Origin: Gordionus sp. m RMFG-2023
Lineage: Eukaryota > Nematomorpha > Gordioida > Chordodea > Parachordodidae
Reading direction: 5' to 3'
DNA: 64,000 nucleotides
NCBI RefSeq assembly: GCF_954871325.1
Contig: NC_088778.1
Coordinates: forward strand, 21,127,120-21,191,119
Shown here: positions 1 to 11,770 of the stretch, in pieces
How positions within the stretch are numbered: position 1 is the first letter of the stretch
Layout: every line of letters starts with the position of its first letter
Notes under the pieces: model-generated
What the model was told of the DNA's origin: nothing
Database searches by the model: none
What the model saw: only the letters and a program-made list of their open reading frames with translations
Made by a program: the position numbers and the translations under genes

Positions 1-340
1 TTTATTTTTAGGACCCTAGCCATAATTTTAAATTTTAGGCCTGAGCCTGTCCTGTCCCAAATTTAATTGGAAAATATAACTAAACGCATATTTAAACAAT
101 CAATTAATATAAAAATTTAATTCCTTTACCCTAATCTTTAGAGAAATCTATTTTATTGCTTATAATCTTTTTTACATTTTTTGAGTCAAAAAAATCAATA
201 ACCCTATTTTAAAAAAAAATATTTTTAGACCCAAGCCCGACTTTAACTTAATTTCCAGGTTCAACTAAGTCTGTCTAAAGGCCGATAAATATAAAATTGT
301 AGTTTTCATCAAACTCCATTCCAGATATCGCAACTGATGT
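1..340. other. AT-rich intergenic DNA
   Basis: No coding frame or gene. Short GCC/GGC-rich patches near 40-60 and 230-285 sit in A/T tracts and look like decayed ends of the GCCCGG miniature elements found elsewhere in the window, but no terminal repeats or target duplications can be paired here. Confidence 0.4.
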
Positions 341-352
341 AATTCATTTGAG

Positions 353-542
353 ATAATGCATTCGCGACAATGAATTCGCGATAATACACTTGCGATAATG
401 CATTCGCGCTAATACATTCGCGATAATGCATTCGCTATAATATTTTCGCTATATTATACTCGCTATAATGCATTAGCGGTAATGCGTTCGCTATAATACA
501 TTCGCGATAGTGCATTCGCGGTAATGCATTCGCTATAATATC
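353..542. repeat. Minisatellite, ~15 bp unit ATTCGCGATAATGC
   Basis: About a dozen imperfect tandem units built on ATTCGCGATAATGC, with variants ending ATACA or beginning TTCGCTATAA. There is no coding potential. A similar but looser run of TTCGCGATA words lies near 6450-6735, so the motif is not confined to this locus. It may be a subterminal repeat block of a DNA transposon, but no terminal inverted repeat was identified. Confidence 0.8.
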
Positions 543-622
543 TTATATAGAAACCTTCAATTGACGGTTTTGGTTTTTTAGGTAGGACAAAATTGTGGTG
601 CTTCTATTTAATCAAAAATATT

Positions 623-1722
623 GGTTTCTCTATAAATATGTGGAACCCCTAGAGATCGGCACTTTTCGACACTCAATATATTAAAGCCATCGCATACATC
701 TAAATGTGTATCATTAGAGATTAATGAATTCTTAGTTATCTATATTAAAAAGATTTATGAATAAAATTTGTATAATAAAATAGAAAGAAAATTATATTTA
801 GAAACGTGTTCCGAAACGCAGAACGAACGGGAATGTGACATATTTTTTACCCAAACAACTGGTTAAAACCTTTTCTTAATTAAAATTAGAATAAGATTCT
901 CGTCCGTCATATATCCATAAGGGTAAAGTTAAGAACCCTTCTAAAGGCTAATTTAGATAGCTGACATATAAATGCAATATATAAAAATTTTAAAAATGGT
1001 TGGTTCAGTTTAGATTCTCTTTAATAACGGTTAATACATATTTAACAAATCGTTTCAGGGTTGGTTTAGCTGAGTTAATAATCAAGCTAAACCTTGATAT
1101 GAACTAAAAAGATTTTACAAAAAAACCATTGTTGAAACAAATAAAGTCATCGAAAAAATACTAACAAATAAACTGAATTGTATTATTAAAATGTTAATTT
1201 TGATATATTTTCAAATCCCGCATAAATTTTTTGAACATACAATATTTCTCTATAAAATCAAGATCTAGAAAAAATTCTCTACAAAATAATTCTCTACAAT
1301 GTAATTCTCTACAAAATAATTCTCTACAATGAAATTCTCTACAAAATAATTCTCTATAAAAGTAATTCTCTTTAAAATCCTTCTCTATAAACAACATTCT
1401 CTATAAAATCATTCTCTTTGAAGTCATTCTCTATTAAGGACCTTCTCTATAAAATAATTCTCTTTAAAATCATTCTCTATAATCGACATTCTCTATAAAA
1501 CCATTCTCTATAAACGGCATTCTCTATAAAATCATTCTCCTTGAAGTCATTCTCTATAAAGGACATTCTCTATAAAATAATTCTCTTTAAAATCATTCTC
1601 TATAAATTACATTCTCTATAAAACAATTCTCTATAAATGCATTCTCTATAATTGTTTTCTCTATAAATGTTTCTCTATAAAATACATTCTCTATAATGGT
1701 TTCTCTATAAAGACGTGGAACC
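623..1722. repeat. Minisatellite, ~15-16 bp unit ATTCTCTATAAA, with flanking direct repeats
   Basis: From about 1245 to 1715 the sequence is a tandem array of roughly 30 units of ATTCTCTATAAA plus a variable 3-4 base spacer (ATA, TCA, CGAC, GGC and similar). A longer motif beginning GGTTTCTCTATAAA and ending GTGGAACC occurs at 623-649 and again at 1698-1722, bracketing the unit as if both belong to one element. Short minus-strand frames rich in RELFCRE repeats are simply this array translated. The unit recalls the subterminal repeats of some pogo- or hAT-like elements; that is inference. Confidence 0.8.
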
Positions 1723-1739
1723 TTATAATAGATATTAAT

Positions 1740-2100
1740 ATTCATCGTTTCCATATAGCTTGTGAATTGTAGTCATGTCATGACATGAGTGATTAATAAT
1801 TGTCTTTTTAAATATATTACTATTGTGCTCTTTTGTATTGTTTTGTTTATTTATAGTGTAGTATTAGAATTATTTTTTATTGTATTTATTTCAACACGTG
1901 TAAAACAAAGAATAAATAAAATCTTAATTAAATACGCGTATCCAGCGGGGAAGGGGCATAGTAAATTTTTTTGAAAAAATATAAAAGGCTTTCATAAATT
2001 GTGAATTGCAAAGTATTATATTTCAAATAGGTTATATTCTATTTATAAATATTAGCAAAAAGTTAAAATTAATTTAAATACTTATTCCTTTTATTAATCA
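1740..2100. other. AT-rich intergenic DNA
   Basis: No gene, repeat family or regulatory element could be recognised in this stretch; the only open frame (1789-1974) is short and of biased A/T composition. Confidence 0.4.
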
Positions 2101-2105
2101 TAAAC

Positions 2106-2382
2106 TTGCAGATATCATTTTGCACAATCCGGCCTGGATTTATTTTAAAAATAATTTTCGGCTCAGCCCGGCCCTATTTTATATTTTCCTGCTCAGATTT
2201 TTTAAAAATATATTACATTTATTTTTAATTTTTATAGCTAATAATGACGATTTAAAATATTCGGTTTTATAATATACAGCCCGGCCCGAGTATTTTTAAA
2301 AAAAAATTTAGGTCCGACCCTGGCATTTAAAAAAAAGAAATACGGACCGGCCCATGTACAGCCCGGCTCAGCGTGGTCTGAT
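2106..2382. mobile_element. GCCCGG-type miniature hAT-like element, degenerate copy
   Basis: Alternating GC-rich blocks (GGCCTGG, GCCCGGCCC, GACCGGCCC) and A/T tracts surround a conserved core reading TTTTTATAGCTAATAATGACGATTTAAAATAT. The same core recurs at about 35100-35150 and 52150-52185, which defines the family. The right end reads GTGGTCTG, compatible with the family terminus CAGAGACC. The left end is eroded and no target duplication is visible. The element is non-coding. Confidence 0.6.
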
Positions 2383-2539
2383 ATTAATATTTTATTTCAC
2401 GAATTTAAAATTTATTTTCTTACATTTTTTAAAACCTTAAACACTGTCCACGGTTAGATATAAGAAAATTTTATCAATTAAAAAAGTTCTATTTAATTTA
2501 TCTCTACTAATAACTATGATTAGAAAATTTCTAGAATGT

Positions 2540-3520
2540 ATGAAATGTTCAGATATCTAAATAGACAAGATTTGCTGAATATAATTTTCTGAGACTTCTT
2601 GTAAATCAGGAAGAAATAAACTGAAAAAAGCATGCCCGGCTAGATAGAGCCTTCGACAACAAGCTAATACAGCATTTTCTGGATCTAAAAGAGTCTATTT
2701 TGAGTGCCCTTAGAGAAGTATAAGAATGGCCTGAAACAAATATTTCACCTGAAGTTGTTGCATTATTAGATTTAATGTCTATTTTTTTCTTTGGAATGTA
2801 TTATAAATTATTTATTACACAAACAATTTTATGTAATATTTTTCAAAACTATGGAAATCGCAAATAGAGATAATATCGACTAAGAATTTCTCGAAATTTA
2901 TGCGATTATTAAGGCGTAAGTGAAATTATATGATTTTGAGATTCGCAAGCCTCGACTTTCACCGACAAGCAAATCTTTTCAATATCAACATGTACTTAAA
3001 TTGAGGATTATTATAAAATTATCCTTTTTATTCCACTTTTGGATTCATTTTTGACTCAATCAATGAACTATTTATGATTCATCAAATGGCTCTATTTAGT
3101 TTATAAATATATCTTATAACTCCCTCTGATCTGGAGAATATATTAAATGATATAAAAAAATTAAATATTTAGCCAAATTTTATTCAGAGGATATAAATAT
3201 ATCCTAAGGCCAGTTAATTTCAGAATTTAAATGATATAAAAAATTAATTTTTAGTAGATATTTCTCCAAGAAACACATTGGAGGCATGCATGCTTTGAAA
3301 TATATTTAATGAGTTTTTCCAAATATAATAAAATTAGTGTATATTTTGGCAATGATACAATTAGTATAAACACAAATGAGAGGACCTTTTTTTCATTACA
3401 AAAAAATAAAAACATATCTCAAAATATATGATATCTTAAAATCGATTGAATGGATTAACTTTACTTAATATACATCGAGATTTAATTCCCAATACAGAAC
3501 AGATTATTAAAAAGTTGAGG
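2540..3520 (+). pseudogene. hAT transposase relic, ZMYM1/THAP12-like type
   Basis: Conceptual translation in shifting frames shows blocks typical of the hAT-like domain of ZMYM1- or THAP12-type proteins. In order they are a helical block ending in NISPEVVALLDLM, a block RKPRLSPTSKSFQ followed by FLFHFWIHF (usually IPFLDSII), and a C-terminal hATC-like segment with ERTFFSLQKIKTYL followed after a frameshift by an IHRDL-like stretch. Many stops and frameshifts are present, so it is dead. The relic at 51160-52470 carries the same first and last blocks (NISSEARKLLDSM), so both derive from one family. Confidence 0.6.
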
Positions 3521-3524
3521 TAAT

Positions 3525-4910
3525 TGCAAGAGGATCAAATTTTCATTAATGAACGATGTTTTAACTTTTTAAATCTTTATAAAATGTTTAATTTTATATT
3601 TTAGTATGATTTACATAACCTGTTTAAATAGCTATAATATTTTTAAACAATATTATATTCGCTCTTAAATATTGTGTATTTTCCAATATTTTATTTATGA
3701 TTCTTTTTAAGAAATTTTATAATATTAGTTCTAAGGGGGCTAAAATCAAAATAATTAGCGAGGGGCTCAGCCCCCCCGTTATACAGTCTTGTTCTATGTT
3801 AACTAGATAACATTGTATTTTTTAAAATCGCCCTGTAAAATCCGAGAGCCACAATAAATTATAATCATATTTTATGGAAACTTTTTTTAAAAATTGGAAA
3901 AACACCCGAAAACATATCTTTAATATGATGAATTAAACATACCTATAGTATAGGGGAAACGAGGTATGATTAGCCAAGGCTTTCTTTGCAAAAGTAATCA
4001 GAGGGTGTAGAGCGCCGCCAATATTCAAAATTTTAGGGGCGCCATTCTAAAAATGAAATTATGAAATTTCCGAACCTGATTTAAAAATCTTGCGAGATCG
4101 GGGTTCATCATAAGAGGCAAAAAAGAATGGGTTCCAAAAATTGATTTTAAGTATAAACAACAGGTTTTTACATGATGCCTTGATAACCATACTCAAAATT
4201 TGATTGATAGCTACAGATACCACTTCGATCATTTTACATAGATAATTTTAAAAGCCTTATAATATTTGTATATCAGACATTTGAAGTGTAAAATTTTTAT
4301 CAAATAAAAACAAATAACGCAAGAAAGAGGGATTAAAAAAATTGTTATCCTATTTTGATAGAAATTGGTCCAATATAAAAAATTAAAGGGGGTGGTTTGA
4401 CGTCTATGGCCACTTAAAATTGGTCTCCCCTACATTTTGGCAGTTACAAAACGAGTTATTTTTATTCTATAATTAATAGCCAAAATTCCTCAAATCAATA
4501 CATACAAATTCTGAAAGAAAAAAGAAATACCTTATGAGATTATATTTTCATTTTTTTAAAAAAATTTTACTTTGGCCTACATACACTAAAAAATTTTTGC
4601 CCAAATTAGAAAAAAAAAATCTCAGCCACTGCAAAGTATTGTGAGCTATCACAAAAACAATTTTTTAGGGAATTTGTATTATAATTAAACCTAGAGCAGC
4701 AATATAATGAGAAATTGGAAGGCTTAATTTGATCTTGCTTTAATTAGATATGATAATTTAAAAAGAATATATAAAGTAGTTAATCTTATATTATTTCTTA
4801 TTATAGATTGCTCGCATATATTCCCCCAATTTGATACTATCAGGAGATCTTCATACGGTATAATTTGATAATCATTTACACACATTTATTTTTTATTTCA
4901 TAGAGTCGAA
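3525..4910. other. Intergenic DNA with a GC-rich hairpin end
   Basis: There is no gene that can be supported. Around 3735-3785 lies GGGGGCT followed about 25 bases later by GGGGCTCAGCCCCCC, a hairpin-prone GC block like the GGGGGCTCGAGCCCC termini near 20050 and 20190, so probably the end of a degraded element. A second GC patch (GAGCGCCGCC, GGGGCGCC) lies at 4008-4050. Confidence 0.4.
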
Positions 4911-4912
4911 TC

Positions 4913-5102
4913 ATTTATAGGAGAATTAAAAATAGTAAAGTTGAAGGAACGTTCGTTCAAAATTTTGAAACCTCTATTTCTATTAAATTTTTTCTTTCCA
5001 ACGATCAAACATACATTTATGAAATCTCCGTGCCTTCTATAAATTATCGAATGGGATACGAAAAAACGGGAATAGGAGTTTTAAATTTACATTTGAATGG
5101 TA
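4913..5102 (+). CDS. Putative orphan exon of an unrecognised gene
   Basis: An open block flanked by a good acceptor (TTTCATAG) and a donor (AATG/GTATAT) encodes about 63 residues with balanced, non-repetitive composition. It includes the phrases NFETSISIKFFLSNDQ and YEISVPSINYRMGYEKTG, quite unlike the Lys/Asn/Ile noise around it. I do not recognise the family. No convincing partner exon was found within 2 kb on either side, so it may be a relic exon, part of a gene with long introns, or chance. Confidence 0.3.
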
Positions 5103-6140
5103 TATAAAAGCATGACAAAAATGAAATTTCTTATGAGGGGAATGTAGACTTTAAAATATATGAATTTTTTTTAAATTAAAATAGTTTAAGAAATATTTCT
5201 GATTAAAATATACTTTTCTTATTTTTAAGTGACTCATCGGAGTGGAACTTCAATAAAAACATTTTGTAATTCATTAATAAAAATGGTGTTTAAAAACAAG
5301 GAATGAAAAGTAAACTGTTGCTAGCCTTTTCCAACTCGAGGGATTACTCTTTTTAAACAATATCGACTGGGTTACATTTAGGTATCCTGGTGCCTTTTCT
5401 TACTTGAATTTTCATAATAGTGAGATCTCGTAATTCTTAAAATTCTCACAAATATTTTCTATTTAATAATAAGGTTGAAATGATAAATCATTTTTAAAAA
5501 AATTTAATAAAAATCACGATTTAGATTAATTCTCTCTTTTTGTTGGTTTTTTTAGATAATTATTATTTATTCAATTAAAAATTATTATACCTATGTTAAT
5601 CATTAACAGTATATAAGCTGATACCACCAATACCTAATGAAAATAATATTTATATTTATTGAGAAAAGCAAAAAATTCATCAAACTCTTAATTACTGGTG
5701 GGATTGCTCAAAATCCATGGAAGAGTGGGTAAATTACTAGTATGTAATTTATTCTTATATTTATCCCCTGGCTCTATCCCAAGCACTCAACATCTTGGAC
5801 CACGAGGAATAATATAAAATCTCTATTCAAAGATTTTTAATGACACATTTTCATACCTATGAAATCGACACTACACTTTTGGTAAACTCGCCCTAGCATT
5901 CTTCAAAAATAAGCTCCCAAATTAGTAAACTTACAGAAGAACGTCATGAAGGTTTTTTCCTTCATCAAAGACTGAAACATGGTCATCCTTAAAGTGAACT
6001 ACATAAGCTTCAAAGACTCATTTTTATTACCTTATATTCTTCTCGTTTTATATTTATATTTCTCCTTTATTTTTTTTTAATTTAGGATTTGCTTTTTTTA
6101 TTTTCGTCATAACCACTCCATCTTAATTTGGTGCCATATT
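5103..6140. other. Intergenic DNA
   Basis: No supportable gene. A minus-strand stretch near 5930-6025 translates to about 27 residues of protein-like sequence (VVHFKDDHVSVFDEGKNL) before a stop. It could be a transposase or gene scrap but cannot be assigned. Confidence 0.35.
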
Positions 6141-6144
6141 TTTT

Positions 6145-6242
6145 ACAAAATGTCAAAAATCTATTTGAATAATTTTTATGCTATCGCTGCTTTATAAAAT
6201 GTCAAAAATCTATTTGAATACTTTTTATGTTATCGCTGCTAA
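6145..6242. repeat. Tandem duplication of ~49 bp
   Basis: Two adjacent copies of a segment starting AAAATGTCAAAAATCTATTTG and ending TATCGCTGCT. They differ only at a few positions, indicating a recent duplication. The segment is non-coding. Confidence 0.85.
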
Positions 6243-8540
6243 ATAATTATCAAAGATACCACCAGATTTTATTGACACACCTCTTAAACGTTGAGAATAC
6301 TCAAAGAGAACTAATACTGAATATCCAGAATTATATATGCTCAGATATAAAATGGAATTGCCCAGAAAAAGGATCAGCTTAAAAGATAATAATATATGGA
6401 AGAATAAAATAATTTTTTCATGGATTTAAAAAAAATAGTCACTATTATCAATTATCGCGATATTGATTGCGTGCTTTTTTCCCGATATTGACTTCACATT
6501 TTCGCTATATATGATTCGCAAAATAGTTTTATTTTAGTTTCACATTCTGTATAAGATTTTTGCTATTATAAATTAGCGATATAAGTTTCGCTCTTATGTA
6601 TTAGCTCTAAGGAGATCTCGGTAAAAGTTCTGCTATGGTCCTCGATGAATAGTATACGAATGTGGATTCGCGATATTTATCTATAAAATCAATTTGTTTT
6701 AATAAACATTCGCGATAAAAAATTTCGCGAAAATTTGTTTTATTATAAAAATTTTGCTGTCTTAATAGTTTTTTAAATTTAAAAGTTTATTGAGTTATGA
6801 AAAAAATCTTCAGAAAATGAGAAAAATCTTGGAGGATTAACTTTTAATATAAATTGTGATTTCAATTTGAGAGATTTTTTATGTGTAGAAATTGCAAAAT
6901 ATTTAGTTATATATAAAAGAACTTTTATAAAAAATATTTGTAATTTTTAGTAATTTGATCGATTTATCTTTGATATTTAAAAATAAAATTATTTTTCACT
7001 TTTTTCTGGGAATTATTTTCCATATTATATTTTTTTAAATCGAAAAAATGAGGAATTATTTTCTGTGGGATTTTTTTTCCCTGGAATTATTTTCCAAGGA
7101 ATTATTAATCATTTATCTTCATTAAAATATTTTCCCGGGAATTATTTTCCGCCTATTGATTTATACATTATTTATATAACATTAACTTTTAATTAAATAC
7201 CATAAGTATTTAATAAGTATATAATGTAAAAAAATCTTTAAAATAAAGGGCTATAAAAATAAAATTGATAAAAAAATTCAACGTGCTTTAGCCTCCCCCC
7301 CCCAACGACGCTCAGTAAGCTATTAATTTATAATGTTTTTTATAATTTCTAGACACACTTTTAAATTAGTAGAAGCAAATAGCCATTTAAGACCTTTATT
7401 AGAGTTTTGCTTTGAATAGTCATTTAAAGCAAGTTTTATTTAAAAAATAATAGATGAAAAAATTTCTATTTGAATTAAACATATAATTATAATATCAATT
7501 TTTTTAAATAATATTTTATTTACTCAAATAGATTCAAATAATCTAGTTGCAACTTATCGAGTTATTTGGCTGCCATATAGATTCAGACAATTATTAGTTT
7601 ATATGCCACTATCGCTCCTTATAATCTTATTTTTATCAAAATATAAATTCACACTCAAAATATTTAAATAATTACAATCAATAAATAATATCAAAACTAT
7701 GCAATTGAATTAGAATTAATTTAAAAAAATTTAATTGTTAACGATACAAATATCTCTTAGATTTTTATCTTTATTTTTAGATTTTTTATTATTAAAATTA
7801 TAACATTCAATTATAGACTGAACATATTGATATTTTATATTATGCAGAAAATTTTTTAAAATATATTTAAATAATCATGTTATTTTAGTTTCTCTGTCTC
7901 CCTTTTGCAATAAATTATTTGCCGTCTCCGAACAATAAAAAAAAAATTTTTTTAATTAAAATTCAATATATAAAATATAACATTTGAGGATATGTTTCTT
8001 TATAAAATGTTATTATAAATTGGGAATCTGTAAAACAAACGATGAGGCTTTGAGATAAATGCACCTACTCGTATTTAAGAGCTTTTTTTAAAAAATATTT
8101 TTTTATTTTTTGAAAATTTAAGTTTTTGTATCAAATAAGATATTCTATTAAATTTCAACTATATTATAAGTCAAATTTTTTTTTCTTAATGTTGAGATTA
8201 GATTAAAGTAAATATCCTATCCTTTTCTTCAATTAGAAATGCGTATACATGCATTTTATTTTCGCAAAATATATAGATAATCTAAGAAGACATGAGTAGT
8301 GAATGTCAACGGTCCGGTCCTAACGGTCTTAGACCGGGATCGGATCGGAGACGCTCATGATGTAAACTCATATCATCAGTGTTAATTATGTTAGATAAAT
8401 TGATAAAATAAAACATAAAAATCTTTAGTAGAAATAATTATGCAAATATAATGACGCCATGAGTTACTTACATGATAAGGATGCCATAGAAATGAATCAT
8501 TTAGTAATTAGGAAATAAGGAGCAGGGTAATATGATGAAA
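6243..8540. other. AT-rich intergenic DNA with two motif clusters
   Basis: No gene was found. Between about 6450 and 6735 TTCGCGATA/TTCGCTATA words recur irregularly, echoing the 353-542 minisatellite. Between 7007 and 7153 the near-palindromic word GGAATTATTTTCC recurs about five times and is shared with a cluster at 23967-24085. A CGGTCCGGTCC/GGTCTTAGACCGG patch at 8310-8352 is hairpin-prone and resembles a patch at 45345-45410. Confidence 0.45.
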
Positions 8541-8544
8541 AGGA

Positions 8545-8800
8545 TTTTCCTAAGGGGGAGGGGATTAATAAATTTATGGGGAGGGGACTTCGTAAAATAT
8601 TTTTACAAGATAGGAAGTTAATTTTAATAAAAAAATATTTATCTTTAAAATATACGAAATTGGTTAAGAGATTATATCAAAAAATAACTCTGTAACAAAT
8701 AGGAAATATATTTTTATTAGGTTATATAATATATAATAAATTACATATATTTACATTAATACAAAAACGTGGTAATAATTTATAATGTTGGATCTATTTT
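8545..8800. mobile_element. Fragment of the AGGCGTAG hAT-like family
   Basis: The sequence AAGGGGGAGGGG followed by GGAAATATATTTTTATTAGG and, further on, CGTGGTAATAATTTATA matches the left interior of the better-preserved element at 18351-19526. The terminal repeat itself is missing here, so this is a truncated or eroded copy. It is non-coding. Confidence 0.55.
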
Positions 8801-9685
8801 CTTTTAGAATTGGATAATTGTTTCAGAATTAACAATTCCTGTTGAATATTTATGAGTGCTAAGCCATTTAATCTATTTTGCGAGGTAGTATTTCGCAAAT
8901 ATGTTCTTAGCCTTCGTAAATTAGAAAGTTCTTAGTACATGTCGTAATGGGGCGGCGTGCTAAAATTTGAAAAATGTATCTATAAATGTTATAGAAATCC
9001 CAATTCTGTAATACTCCTCAACTGATTATGTGCAAAGATTATTCCTATGTACTTGTCTTGATACAATTCTTGGCATGTTTATTATCATATTATATAAATG
9101 CACCTTTTTTGAATAAATGTTAAAAATCTAGTTAAATTCACAATTAGCATTCTTTCTTATTTTTAAAATAGCATGGTAAAATTACTTAATTAATTATATA
9201 CATATTTTTAAAATATAAGCAAATTTAACCAGATTGCAAATTTTGTACTTTTGAATGTATTATCTATAAGATAGTATTATTGATCAATAAATTATTATAA
9301 TAAAATTTACTGCAGATCTTTCATCAACATTAACTTAAAAAAATATAAATATAATGTTAAAAAACACTACCTATTGGGACTATCTGAATGATAGGATCAT
9401 TTTTCTCTACTATAATTATTACTGTTTCATAAGAGGAATAGGTACTTACTTAAACTCACATCCCATGTGAAATAAAAGGAGAGGTAAAAAGCTCATGCCC
9501 TGTTAAATAAAAAATTAATTATGGAGGAGTTATATTAGCTATGATAAATTTAGTTTTATTTAGCATTGTATTACGAAAACATACATTAAAATTTTTTGTT
9601 TGAAATATAATATGTTAAGGAATTAATTAAAAAAGATAATAATAAATTTTAGATGGATATTAAATTGGCACCCAATGAGATTTCT
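8801..9685. other. AT-rich intergenic DNA
   Basis: No gene, RNA gene or clear repeat was recognised. The upstream LTR expected for the retroelement that begins near 9690 could not be identified here. Confidence 0.35.
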
Positions 9686-9689
9686 TATT

Positions 9690-10370
9690 GTACACCTTGC
9701 AAATTCTTTAAGCTTATAGCCTTTAACAGAAGTGTAAGAAAGGGTACTTGACTACTTTTCGACACATCATCGGACTCCGTTAAAATAAATGCCTTACTTG
9801 CTAATTTATCTGATGATGTGTTCGACAATATTAAATCTATTTCTTCAAATATTTAGATTTTACCCTTAATATAGTGATTAAAAAACTTCGATACCTTTTA
9901 ACAATACAGGATAAAAATATTTCAATTAATAAATTTACTAGCATGTCAAAACTCTAACGAAATTTTTTTAGAATGTAGATAAAAAATGTTATTTTTCCGA
10001 AGAAAGTTGGATAAAAGAAAAGTTAACTACCTTAAACGACAAAATAAAATATAAATTGAGTAAAAATATTAATATAACCTTAAATGAAATGATGGAGATA
10101 GGAAGTAGATTAGATAGCATTAATAGTAAATCAGATATTGATATTATAAGTTATGTTAATTACGATAAAAAGTCCGATAAAGATAAAAACTTTAGTATAA
10201 AAAATAATGAGCACAAAGATTTAGTTAACCATAGCACTTCCGATAACATTTTTCCTAGATATAATTGCAGGAATGATAATAATTATTTTAGACCTAATAA
10301 TAATTTTAGAAACAATTCTAGACAAAATTATGATAATAGAGATAACAATTATAATAGGAATAGAAATAGG
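9690..10370 (+). pseudogene. Ty3/Gypsy-like retroelement, 5' part of gag (disrupted)
   Basis: Frames near 9690-10050 give broken gag-like sequence (NLSDDVFDNIKS-like helical text with stops). From 10056 an uninterrupted frame of 105 codons follows. It contains MSKNINITLNEMMEIGS near its start and then a low-complexity Asn/Arg/Tyr-rich nucleic-acid-binding tail. The frame is cut at 10370 by the insertion of the foldback element and resumes, in the same frame, at 16196. Stops upstream show the gag was already dead or has decayed since. Confidence 0.7.
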
Positions 10371-11770
10371 TAATGTTAAATAGTCGAGTTGGGTCGATTA
10401 GTCGACTCATTTTTACAACTCTAGTTTTGAACTTGAGTCTTGAACTCAAGTCGCGACTCGAGTTATGAACTCATGTCTATATACTTGAGTCGACTAGATA
10501 ACGAATAATTTTATGAAATTGAGTCGACGACTAGAGGACGAATATTTCAAATTAATTTTAATTAAGATATATGTTATTTATTACATTTTTTTATTTTAGA
10601 CTTCCAACTTTACTCGTAAATAGGAATTATATACTTGAGACAATTAGAGGACAAATAGTTCTATAAATTTGATCAACTAGAGACTAGACTCTAGTATATT
10701 TCAAATTAATTAGTTATTTTTAATTACGATATTTTTGTTTATTATTATTAAATTTAAAATTAGATAGTCGAGTAATCCTGACTCCGTGTTTAAGTAGCAA
10801 TAACTCGAGTCATTTTTACGACTCTAGTTCTGAACTTGAGTCGTGAACTCAATAAATAGGTTAATTTAAATTTTATGAAACTCTATTACTTATTATATAA
10901 GTGTTATTTATTGGTTGGTTTTGTAGGAGCTTGGATCTTAAAATCGACTTAACTAGCTATGACGAACCCCAGCACAGATTAATATATCTTAAGTTGATTT
11001 TTCTTGACCTTATTAATATATATAAATGTATGGTTATTAGAGGTATCAATCGCTAGCTAATTAGATCTATTGAATAGGTAGCAAACCATGTCTAGATGAG
11101 TGAAGCTATTTCTACGTAGGTCAGGAATTATTTTATCAGCACCAAATATTGATATGATAATGGGTGGGTATCAAATAAGTATAGTTCTACCTTTATATGG
11201 TGTATATAATTTTGACCTGGGAGCGGGGTTAAAAAATTTGGTCTCAAATTTGTTCGTGAAAAAAATTGACATGTCTATATCTTAACATTTATTATTAAAA
11301 GATAAAAATATCTGCTAGATTACCAAAAATTAGGGTTTAATTTAGGTTCAGGATTTTTAAATTCTATATAACGGAAATTTTGATAACATGAACTTAATCG
11401 AAAAAATCAATTCCTATAAAATTATTGGAAATAAAAAAAGGTTGCCTGTAACATCAAAAACCGTTTGAAAAAACGTTATGTATGTAAATTGTCGTATTTA
11501 TTATTACCTCTGATTGAAATTGAAATATAAAAGATTATAATCTTCAAGGATGAGGTAATAAGAGGCAAATTTTGAGGATTAAGATGTTTTTGATATATAT
11601 TTTTTTTAAAAATTCATAGAATTTATGAACCCCAAACTATCTTCTTTTTTTTCCTGAAATAATGACCTGTAATTTATTGATTTCTTCAAAACAGTAAGGG
11701 CTTGTCTATTAAAAAAAATTATAACTCAAATTTAGTCGAGTAAGCTTTGAAATTTTTTCATTTTATGAAA
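10371..11770 (+). repeat. Left inverted arm of the foldback element
   Basis: The outer 500 bases are crowded with variants of GACTCGAGT and TGAACTTGAGTC, likely transposase-binding subterminal repeats. The inner part contains a 61-codon frame (11100-11285) that is nearly identical to one on the opposite strand of the right arm (15106-15291). This is a consequence of the inverted repeat and not evidence of a gene. A segment from the arm (about 10905-11090) recurs as a diverged direct copy at about 11810-12010. Confidence 0.8.

Noticed and set aside
1194-1397. Minus-strand frame with RELFCRE/RELHCRE repeats
   Set aside because: It is the ATTCTCTATAAA minisatellite translated; the period of the peptide equals that of the DNA repeat.
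11100-11285. 61-codon frame, almost identical to one on the other strand at 15106-15291
   Set aside because: Both lie in the inverted arms of the foldback element, so the duplication is structural. The frame is short and has no domain.
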